From NCBI GenBank assembly GCA_030621805.1, contig JAUXGY010000145.1, positions 1 to 5,552 of the forward strand: 5,552 nt of DNA. The letters run 5' to 3'. The position numbers and the translations under genes are program-made. Shown here one piece after another: positions 1 through 4,642 of this stretch (position 1 is its first letter; each line of letters begins with the position of its first letter). Source of the DNA: Kiritimatiellales bacterium (lineage in GTDB: Bacteria > Verrucomicrobiota > Kiritimatiellia > Kiritimatiellales > Pontiellaceae). The notes beneath the pieces are model-generated. The model had not been told where the DNA came from. It made no database searches and saw only the letters and a program-made list of their open reading frames with translations.

Positions 1-1
1 G

Positions 2-553
2 AGTAAGAAGCTCCTCACGACCGGTGATGGGCGCATGTATCTCGGCTTCCACATTGATCCCCTATATCAGGCGAAGTGGAACAACCTAGCCGCTCCCCTC
101 GAATATACCATCAAGATGTCGCGCGGAATGGCCATGTCCCCATCCAGCGATCAGGCACTAAAAATTAAGCGAAGTCCTACCGATTACGGACCCCGCGAAT
201 TTATGCTCGAAGTCCGGAAGTGGGATGTGGAGAAGCCCGTTTCGGTCACCGTCACCTATTCTATTCTTTCGGGACGGTCGAGTCGAATGGTCGAAGTTTC
301 CCAGCGCTATATCCTCTATTTGAAGCAGGACCTGTTTGGTGGAAGCGTCATAGGGCGACAAATTCCAGGCAGTGAGAAAGAAAAAGAGATCACCTACACC
401 ATTCTGCTTTTCAAGCACTTTGACGATGACCGCGATGGAATGCTGTCGCGCGAAGAAGCCCCCGGTTCCATGCAAGAGGATTGGGGCGATATGGATGCGA
501 ATGGCGACGGGTTGCTTACCGAAGAGGAATACCGGAGCCATCGTAAGCAGTAG
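2..553 (+). CDS. C-terminal part of an unrecognised protein with a paired EF-hand tail (5' end outside window)
   Basis: The frame is open to the left edge, giving 183 codons before the TAG stop, so the start lies outside the window; the ATG at 35 is probably internal. The first ~120 residues look like a beta-rich domain (YLGFHIDPLYQAKWNNLAAP, then VSVTVTYSILSG). I recall similar wording in planctomycetal periplasmic thioredoxin-like proteins, but no CxxC or other catalytic motif is visible here, so the function is open. The C-terminus carries two canonical 12-residue EF-hand loops. Loop 1 is DDDRDGMLSREE (codons 422-457) and loop 2 is DANGDGLLTEEE (codons 494-529); in both, positions 1, 3, 5, 6, 8 and 12 fit the Ca2+-binding consensus. 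Such pairs are common on exported PVC proteins, so an extracytoplasmic location is inferred. The gene converges on rmuC with a 10-base gap and no clear terminator. Confidence 0.8.
   Translation, partial: SKKLLTTGDGRMYLGFHIDPLYQAKWNNLAAPLEYTIKMSRGMAMSPSSDQALKIKRSPTDYGPREFMLEVRKWDVEKPVSVTVTYSILSGRSSRMVEVSQRYILYLKQDLFGGSVIGRQIPGSEKEKEITYTILLFKHFDDDRDGMLSREEAPGSMQEDWGDMDANGDGLLTEEEYRSHRKQ
422..529 (+). other. Paired EF-hand calcium-binding loops
   Basis: Two DxDxDG-type loops lie 12 residues apart at the end of the left-edge protein. Loop 1 has D, D, D at positions 1, 3 and 5, then G, L at 8 and E at 12. Loop 2 has D, N, D, then G, L and E at the same places. All liganding positions are intact, so Ca2+ binding is likely by family knowledge. 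The partner or target is not visible. Confidence 0.8.
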
Positions 554-563
554 GGTTTCGCCG

Positions 564-1733
564 CTATTCTGAAGAATCCTCCAGCCTTTCAGAATCGTCT
601 CCTTCCAGCTCAACCTTTTCAATCTTAGTAAAGCGGCTCGTGATTTTCTTTGCGGATTTATTGACGTCGAGCACATCCCGGTTGGCTTGATCAATGTGCG
701 TGGCTAGCTTATCCATACGTTGCTGGAATAGGGCAAAATCCTGAGAAAGAGCCACGAGGTGATCTTGAATAATATGCACTTGTTTGCGGGTGGCAGAATC
801 CTTAAGCACAGCGCGGGCAGTCGTCAGCACGGCCATCATCGTGGTGGGCGAGGCCAGCCAGACGCGTGCGCGCTGCGCTTCCTCCACGAGCTCGGGATAG
901 TGGCCGTGGATCTCGGCAAACACCGCCTCGGCCGGAATAAACATAACCGCGCCATCCGAGGTCTCTCCGGGAATGATGTACTTGCTGGAAATATCCTTGA
1001 TATGTTTTTTGATGTCCTGCCTGAACTGTTGCTCCGCCGTCTTGCGGTCGGCATCGCCCAGCGTGGTGTCCGTCATGCGCTGGTAGCTTTCCAGTGGAAA
1101 CTTGGAATCGATGCAAAGTGTCCCCGTGGGTTCGGGCAGAAACAAAACACAATCGGCGCGCACACCGTTGTCAAACGTATGCTGGAGAGAATAGCTGTTT
1201 TCCGGCATCATGTTCGAGATCAAGGCACTCAACTGCACCTCGCCAAAAGCCCCGCGTGAACGCTTATCAGCCAGCACCTCCTGAAGTGAAACCACATTGC
1301 CCGAAAGTTCGGCAATCTTTTCCTGCGCCTTATCAATCAGCGCCAGACGCTTGAGTACGTCGGCAAATACCGAAGTGGTTTTTTCGAAGCCTTTCTCCAG
1401 TCGTTCCTCTACCTTGGTGCTAATTTCGGCTAACTGCTGCTTATTGAGTTGGATGAGTTCTTTGACACGCTCCCCGAGCTGCCGCGTATTCTTTTCGAGC
1501 GACTCATCAACCTTCACGCGCACGCCCTCCACATCTTCGCGCAGATCCTTTTCAAGCCCTCGGAAAATTTCCTCTAATCGTTGGGTGCGGTTGGCATCCT
1601 GCTCGGTCTGCGTATTAAGATTTCGGGTGAACTCGTCTAGACGTGTGTTCGTTTTCGTGGATCCGGAAAGCAGGATCAGCAGTACGATGAGTAGAACAAT
1701 AAAAATAGCGATAAGCAGTATCAGGGACGGCAT
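564..1733 (-). CDS. rmuC: RmuC family DNA recombination protein
   Basis: This 389-residue protein matches the RmuC family, first described in E. coli as limiting inversion at short inverted repeats; it is proposed to be nuclease-like, but the biochemistry is poorly known. The order is typical: an N-terminal membrane anchor (about residues 2-22, almost all I, L, V), a long charged coiled coil (about 25-145), then the conserved domain. Family landmarks are RGAFGEVQL (about 160-168), IDSKFPLESY (about 208-217), FIPAEAVFAEI (about 265-275), ASPTTMMAVL (about 294-303) and SAKKITSRFTKIE near 360-372. The acidic tail (EGDDSERLEDSSE) ends the protein. The start is the ATG at 1733, with GGAGG five bases upstream. 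A longer frame from a TTG at 1745 would put the start codon inside that ribosome-binding site and add only four residues. It lies downstream of the sulfatase in the same direction, but a functional link is not implied. Confidence 0.93.
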   Translation of the reverse strand: MPSLILLIAIFIVLLIVLLILLSGSTKTNTRLDEFTRNLNTQTEQDANRTQRLEEIFRGLEKDLREDVEGVRVKVDESLEKNTRQLGERVKELIQLNKQQLAEISTKVEERLEKGFEKTTSVFADVLKRLALIDKAQEKIAELSGNVVSLQEVLADKRSRGAFGEVQLSALISNMMPENSYSLQHTFDNGVRADCVLFLPEPTGTLCIDSKFPLESYQRMTDTTLGDADRKTAEQQFRQDIKKHIKDISSKYIIPGETSDGAVMFIPAEAVFAEIHGHYPELVEEAQRARVWLASPTTMMAVLTTARAVLKDSATRKQVHIIQDHLVALSQDFALFQQRMDKLATHIDQANRDVLDVNKSAKKITSRFTKIEKVELEGDDSERLEDSSE

Positions 1734-1738
1734 TAAAT

Positions 1739-1743
1739 CCTCC
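1739..1743 (-). promoter_or_regulatory. Ribosome-binding site deciding the rmuC start
   Basis: The minus strand reads GGAGG, then ATTTA, then ATG. This five-base spacing fixes the rmuC start at 1733 and rules out the TTG at 1745, which overlaps the site. Confidence 0.8.
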
Positions 1744-1779
1744 AACGGTTGAAAGCAGTATGCCGAAACGCCTGCACGG

Positions 1780-1808
1780 TTTAAATTTAATTCTCAGAAA
1801 TCGCGCAA
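1780..1808 (-). promoter_or_regulatory. Possible rmuC promoter
   Basis: On the minus strand TTGCGC (1808-1803; 4 of 6 to the sigma-70 -35 box) is followed after 17 bases by TTTAAA (1785-1780; 4 of 6 to the -10 box). It lies about 47 bases upstream of the rmuC start in an AT-rich patch. The match is modest, but it would let rmuC be expressed independently of the sulfatase. Confidence 0.3.
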
Positions 1809-1814
1809 GGCGAT
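1800..1814 (-). terminator. Weak hairpin after the sulfatase stop
   Basis: The minus strand reads ATCGC-CTTGC-GCGAT, a 5-bp stem with a 5-base loop, followed by TTCTGAG, which is not a true U-tract. It starts about 20 bases after the sulfatase stop. It could be a weak terminator or attenuator, or chance. It also overlaps the possible rmuC -35 box. Confidence 0.2.
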
Positions 1815-1834
1815 GACTCCGAAAAAATGCCGTT

Positions 1835-3343
1835 CTATTTATATTTTTCGGCACGTATTTTGGCTTCCTCTCGCCATTTTTTAACGGCGGGGGCGGGAAG
1901 ACCTTGGGTGAAATAAGGTGATTCGGTTCGGCCTTCGGTCATGATGGTCTGGATTTTGGCGACGACTTCCGGGTATGCGTCCGCAACATTCTTGGATTCT
2001 TTTGGGTCGGTTTTTAGATCGTAGAGTTCGATCTTTCCATCGACCCCTTTTTTGACGCGGCAGTAGCCTTTCCAGTCGCCCATGCGAACGGCTTTGGCTC
2101 CACCGGTTTCCCAGTAGAAGTGGTTGTGAATGGCTTGTTTTCCTTTTCCGGTAAGGGTCGGGAGGATGCTGATTCCATCGATACCTTTGGGTATTCTTTT
2201 CGTTTCGCCGCAGGCTTCAAGGAAGGTGGGCATCATGTCCCACAGCGCGGTGGGCTGCTCGGTCGTAGCCCCAGCTTTGATTTTTCCTGGCCATTTCGCA
2301 ATGAAAGGCACGCGGATGCCGCCTTCGCGGATCGAGCATTTCAGCCCTCTGAGCGGGGTGGACTCGAAAAAGGTCGAGTCGCTTCCGCCGTTGAACGTCG
2401 GGCCGTTGTCAGAGGTAAAGATGATGAGTGTATCGTTGTCGAGGCCGAGGGCGTGAATGCGGTCGATAATCTTTCCGACATTGCGGTCCATGTGCGAAAC
2501 CATTGCGGCGTAGCCGGCACGCGGCTGAGGGTGGGGGAGGTAGCCTTTTTCCCCGAGATAGGGCGTGTCGTCGAAGGTGCCCTTATACTGTTCATAGTCC
2601 TCCTGCGGCACCTGAATTGAAACGTGCGGGATCGGGGTGGCATAGTAGAGGAAGAAGGGCTTGTCCTTGTTATCATCGATAAAATCGAGCGCGGTTTCGA
2701 TCATGGGTTTCGTGCAGTAGTCCGGCCCGGCGAAACGCTCGAAATATTCTTTCTCGGTTTCGAGCGGTTGTTTCAATCGCTGATGCGCGGCAAACTCTGG
2801 ATTGTTAAGCGGGAGTTTTTCGCCGTTCTTATAGAGATAGGTGGGATAGTAGTTGTGGGCGCGCCACTGGTCGAGATATCCACAGAATACGTCGAAGCCC
2901 TGCTTCCATGGAACCCCGTCCGTACCGGGCCCGCCGAGTCCCCATTTTCCACATACAGCGGTGGAGTAGCCTGCCTCCTTGAGTAGTTTGGCAATCGTTA
3001 CGGTGTCGGCGGGAATGTTCAACTGCCCGGCCACCGGCATGCCGAGGTTTCCGCGCACGAAGGAATGGCCGGTGTGCAGACCCGTCATCAGCGTACACCG
3101 GCTCGGGGCGCAGACGGCGTGGCCGGAGTACGCCTGGGTGAATTTAATGCCGTCGTCGCGAAGCTTGTCCAGATGGGGAGTCTTGATCTTGGTTTGGCCG
3201 TAACTGCCCAATTCGGCATAGCCCAGATCATCGGCGAGGATAAAGATAATGTTAGGTTTGCGTGCAGGACTCTTGTCCGCGGCAACGACGATTGACGCTG
3301 TTGTTAGCAAACCAATAAGAAAAATTCCTAGAACCTGTTTCAT
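1835..3343 (-). CDS. Secreted Cys-type sulfatase (arylsulfatase family, S1)
   Basis: This 502-residue protein is a complete sulfatase of the alkaline-phosphatase fold, which hydrolyses sulfate esters. Residues 1-22 form a signal peptide (MKQVLGIFLIGLLTTASIVV, then AADKSPARKP), so it is exported. The catalytic Cys78 lies in C-A-P-S-R followed by TG at 87-88, the signature converted to formylglycine by a maturase (anSME or FGE), which is not encoded in this window. Metal ligands are probably D38-D39 (ILADDLGY) and D312-N313 (TSDNGP). Other family landmarks are K133 (CGKWG), H240 (TPIPHVS), K335 (LRGLK) and R344 (EGGIRVP). The C-terminal subdomain carries the usual GDWKGY and LYDLKTDPKE segments. 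Length is normal. Substrate cannot be read from sequence; PVC marine bacteria use many such enzymes on sulfated polysaccharides. The start at 3343 was chosen because it begins the signal peptide; a longer frame reaches 3469 but adds unrelated residues. Confidence 0.93.
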   Translation of the reverse strand: MKQVLGIFLIGLLTTASIVVAADKSPARKPNIIFILADDLGYAELGSYGQTKIKTPHLDKLRDDGIKFTQAYSGHAVCAPSRCTLMTGLHTGHSFVRGNLGMPVAGQLNIPADTVTIAKLLKEAGYSTAVCGKWGLGGPGTDGVPWKQGFDVFCGYLDQWRAHNYYPTYLYKNGEKLPLNNPEFAAHQRLKQPLETEKEYFERFAGPDYCTKPMIETALDFIDDNKDKPFFLYYATPIPHVSIQVPQEDYEQYKGTFDDTPYLGEKGYLPHPQPRAGYAAMVSHMDRNVGKIIDRIHALGLDNDTLIIFTSDNGPTFNGGSDSTFFESTPLRGLKCSIREGGIRVPFIAKWPGKIKAGATTEQPTALWDMMPTFLEACGETKRIPKGIDGISILPTLTGKGKQAIHNHFYWETGGAKAVRMGDWKGYCRVKKGVDGKIELYDLKTDPKESKNVADAYPEVVAKIQTIMTEGRTESPYFTQGLPAPAVKKWREEAKIRAEKYK

Positions 3344-3353
3344 ACGTATGTGT

Positions 3354-3359
3354 CTCCCC
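3354..3359 (-). promoter_or_regulatory. Ribosome-binding site of the sulfatase
   Basis: The minus strand reads GGGGAG ten bases before the ATG at 3343. The spacing is a little long but the motif supports this start, which also begins the signal peptide. A perfect 10-base palindrome, CATACGTATG (3341-3350), covers the start codon between the two. Confidence 0.5.
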
Positions 3360-3476
3360 TGCCTTATTAAGTAAACGAAGTGGCAAACAGGATACCAACA
3401 GGCCGCGGCGTAAAAAAGAATATCCGATGAAAATATAAGCCTTAATCTTAGGCCTCGAAATCCCGCCATATGTGGG

Positions 3477-3505
3477 TTGACAGGAGGGGGGGTAGATGAT
3501 AAATA
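3477..3505 (+). promoter_or_regulatory. Probable promoter of the dksA-lspA-miaA cluster
   Basis: TTGACA (3477-3482) is a perfect sigma-70 -35 hexamer. The -10 box is weaker: TAAATA at 3500-3505 with a 17-base spacer, or GATAAA at 3498 with a 15-base spacer. The spacer contains a run of seven G (3486-3492), so its length could vary by slippage. The predicted 5' leader is about 45-50 bases. Confidence 0.4.
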
Positions 3506-3508
3506 CGC

Positions 3509-3526
3509 AACCCTTTAAAACGGGTT
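3509..3526 (+). other. Small stem-loop in the dksA-like leader
   Basis: AACCC pairs with GGGTT around an 8-base AT-rich loop, followed by TAGATTAATTTTTG. It would lie at the very start of the transcript. The stem is only 5 bp, so it is probably too weak to terminate; a role in leader stability or attenuation is speculative. Confidence 0.2.
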
Positions 3527-3542
3527 TAGATTAATTTTTGTA

Positions 3543-3558
3543 TTGGAGAATTGGAGAA
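3543..3558 (+). repeat. Tandem TTGGAGAA repeat at the dksA-like ribosome-binding site
   Basis: TTGGAGAA occurs twice in tandem (3543-3550, 3551-3558), giving two GGAG motifs, 11 and 3 bases from the ATG at 3560. Neither spacing is ideal. The second unit begins with an in-frame TTG that could be an alternative start, but the GGAG before it is only two bases away. Confidence 0.7.
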
Positions 3559-3559
3559 A

Positions 3560-4168
3560 ATGGCTACTAAAAAAACCGTAAAGAAGGCTTCCGCCAAGAA
3601 AAAGGCAGTAAAAAAAGCGGCGGTCAAAAAGACTCCAACAAAGAAAGCATCCGCTAAGAAAGCGCCCGCAAAGAAGGCTCCTGCCAAGAAAAAGGCAGTA
3701 AAAAAAGCGCCTACCAAGACCGTCGCCTCCATTGCTGTATCCGGCGGGTCTCCATTGAGCGGTAAGATTGCAAGGAACAAGTATTTTAAGGTTAAGGATC
3801 TTCGCGAACAGCTCAAGCGCCTGTTGTTATTGCGCGAGCGGGTTTCGGGTGAAATCTCATCGATCTCTCTCAATTCTCTTAGCCCAACCGATCGCGACCC
3901 GTCTTTATCCGACCAAGGTACCGACACCTTCGACCGCGAGTTTGCGCTCAAACAACTCAGTTCTGAGCAGGATGTGCTTTTCGAGATTGACGAAGCGATT
4001 CGCCGCCTCGAAAATGGAACCTATGGAATCTGTGAAATGAGCGGTGAGCCCATCAATATCGAACGCCTGCAAGCCTTGCCCTACGTTCGCTACACCATTT
4101 CCACGCAGTCTGAGCTTGAAAAAGGGCACAATAGCTACCGCCCGTTCGGCTCGTCCATTCGCGGTTAA
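3560..4168 (+). CDS. DksA/TraR-family protein with lysine-rich histone H1-like N-terminal tail
   Basis: This 202-residue protein has two parts. Residues 1-53 hold 23 lysines plus Ala, Pro, Thr, Ser and Val, with no acidic residue, arranged as KKA/AKK repeats like histone H1 tails and likely to bind nucleic acid. Residues ~75-190 match the DksA/TraR family, which binds RNA polymerase in the secondary channel: a helix (KVKDLREQLKRLLLLRERV), a tip with D122-T-F-D125-R-E127 (compare DxxDxA in E. coli DksA), a second helix (DEAIRRLENGTYGIC) and a C-terminal globule. Only Cys158 of the four zinc ligands remains; the others are S161, T179 and T182. Zinc-independent DksA proteins with few cysteines are known (Pseudomonas DksA2), so this need not be inactive. 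The ATG at 3560 gives an MATKK start; a TTG at 3551 would add three residues. lspA follows after 12 bases. Whether it truly works as DksA is unproven. Confidence 0.88.
   Translation: MATKKTVKKASAKKKAVKKAAVKKTPTKKASAKKAPAKKAPAKKKAVKKAPTKTVASIAVSGGSPLSGKIARNKYFKVKDLREQLKRLLLLRERVSGEISSISLNSLSPTDRDPSLSDQGTDTFDREFALKQLSSEQDVLFEIDEAIRRLENGTYGICEMSGEPINIERLQALPYVRYTISTQSELEKGHNSYRPFGSSIRG
3593..3709 (+). repeat. Perfect 27-base direct repeat within the lysine-tail coding region
   Basis: A 27-base unit at 3593-3619 recurs without change at 3683-3709, exactly 90 bases (30 codons) away. Both copies encode AKKKAVKKA (residues 12-20 and 42-50). Identity at the wobble positions points to recent duplication or recombination within the tail, as expected of length-variable histone-like tails. 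Confidence 0.85.
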
Positions 4169-4170
4169 CC

Positions 4171-4174
4171 GGAG
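4171..4174 (+). promoter_or_regulatory. Ribosome-binding site of lspA
   Basis: GGAG lies six bases before the ATG at 4181, within the 12-base gap after the dksA-like stop codon, supporting this start. Confidence 0.7.
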
Positions 4175-4180
4175 CGACGC

Positions 4181-4642
4181 ATGCTAGTACTTCTGCTTGG
4201 ATTGGTAATCGTTCTTGTAGATCAGCTCACCAAGCAATGGATTCGCTCCGCTTTTACGTACAACGACTCGCGTCCGATGATCGAAGGTTTTTTTAACCTG
4301 GTCTATGTTCGCAACGATGGGGCGGCGTGGAACTTTCTGAGCGGTCACGGCTTGATCCTGATTCTTATTTCGGGGGTTGTTCTCGTGCTGCTGGCCATCT
4401 ATCGTCGGGCCTTCCTCCAAGAGCATGTATTGCATCAAGTTCTTCTGGGTCTTATGGTCGGAGGCATTATTGGAAACCTGATCGACCGCATTCGCTTCGG
4501 GTGGGTCACCGACTTTTTAGACTTTCAATTCGGCTCCTACCACTACCCGTCCTTTAACGTTGCTGACTCCGCCATTTGCATTGCCGTTGGTCTCTACATC
4601 ATCACCAACTTTCTCCAGAAAAAGGAGCTGGAGGATGACTAA
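4181..4642 (+). CDS. lspA: Lipoprotein signal peptidase (signal peptidase II)
   Basis: This 153-residue inner-membrane aspartyl protease cleaves signal peptides from prolipoproteins after the lipobox cysteine has been diacylglyceryl-modified. Length and layout are normal, with four hydrophobic segments at about residues 2-13, 56-74, 86-102 and 128-146. The two catalytic aspartates are visible: D102 in GNLIDR and D129 in FNVAD. Other conserved segments are VDQLTK (D14, K18) and VRNDGAAW (N45-W50; the family usually has NxGxAF). The start ATG has GGAG six bases upstream. The gene sits 12 bases after the dksA-like stop and overlaps miaA by 8 bases, so it is probably in one transcript. I recall dksA next to lspA in Chlamydia, which supports an old PVC arrangement. 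Confidence 0.96.
   Translation: MLVLLLGLVIVLVDQLTKQWIRSAFTYNDSRPMIEGFFNLVYVRNDGAAWNFLSGHGLILILISGVVLVLLAIYRRAFLQEHVLHQVLLGLMVGGIIGNLIDRIRFGWVTDFLDFQFGSYHYPSFNVADSAICIAVGLYIITNFLQKKELEDD
4623..4627 (+). promoter_or_regulatory. Ribosome-binding site of miaA inside lspA
   Basis: AGGAG lies seven bases before the miaA ATG and within the last codons of lspA. With the 8-base gene overlap, this suggests coupled translation. Confidence 0.75.

Larger units (their letters stand above)
3344..3559. promoter_or_regulatory. Divergent intergenic region between sulfatase and dksA-like gene
   Basis: This 216-base region must hold the promoters of both divergent genes. Toward the sulfatase (minus strand) the best -10 candidate is TATATT (about 3434-3439), but its -35 partner (TTTCGA, 17 bases upstream) is poor. 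Toward the dksA-like gene there is a perfect TTGACA at 3477. Other small structures are GCCT-N7-AGGC near 3440-3454 and AACCC-N8-GGGTT at 3509-3526, just before the dksA-like start. No small gene with a ribosome-binding site was seen. Confidence 0.5.

Noticed and set aside
554..563. Bidirectional terminator between the converging left-edge gene and rmuC
   Set aside because: Only 10 bases separate the genes and no GC-rich hairpin with flanking T or A runs is visible; a small ATTCT-GA-AGAAT repeat nearby is too weak.
158..694. Minus-strand frame of 178 codons spanning the convergent junction
   Set aside because: It overlaps both the EF-hand gene and the rmuC 3' end, and its translation shows no recognisable domain.
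759..1259. Plus-strand frame of 166 codons
   Set aside because: It is antisense to the conserved RmuC domain, with His/Arg-rich low-quality composition typical of a shadow frame.
2120..2620. Plus-strand frame of 166 codons
   Set aside because: It lies antisense within the sulfatase, whose catalytic motifs cover the region; no family motif or ribosome-binding site was seen.
1835..3343. Polysaccharide utilisation locus or sulfatase operon
   Set aside because: No SusC/D, glycoside hydrolase, transporter or sulfatase maturase accompanies the sulfatase in the window, so such a locus cannot be claimed.
3344..3469. N-terminal extension of the sulfatase by 42 residues
   Set aside because: The extension precedes a clear signal peptide with its own ribosome-binding site, and its residues (Cys- and Arg-rich) look like translated intergenic sequence.
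3526..3951. Minus-strand frame of 141 codons rich in Ala, Phe and Leu, resembling a membrane protein
   Set aside because: It is the complement of the lysine-repeat coding region (AAG/AAA read backwards gives Phe and Leu). It has no ribosome-binding site and the plus-strand gene is well supported.
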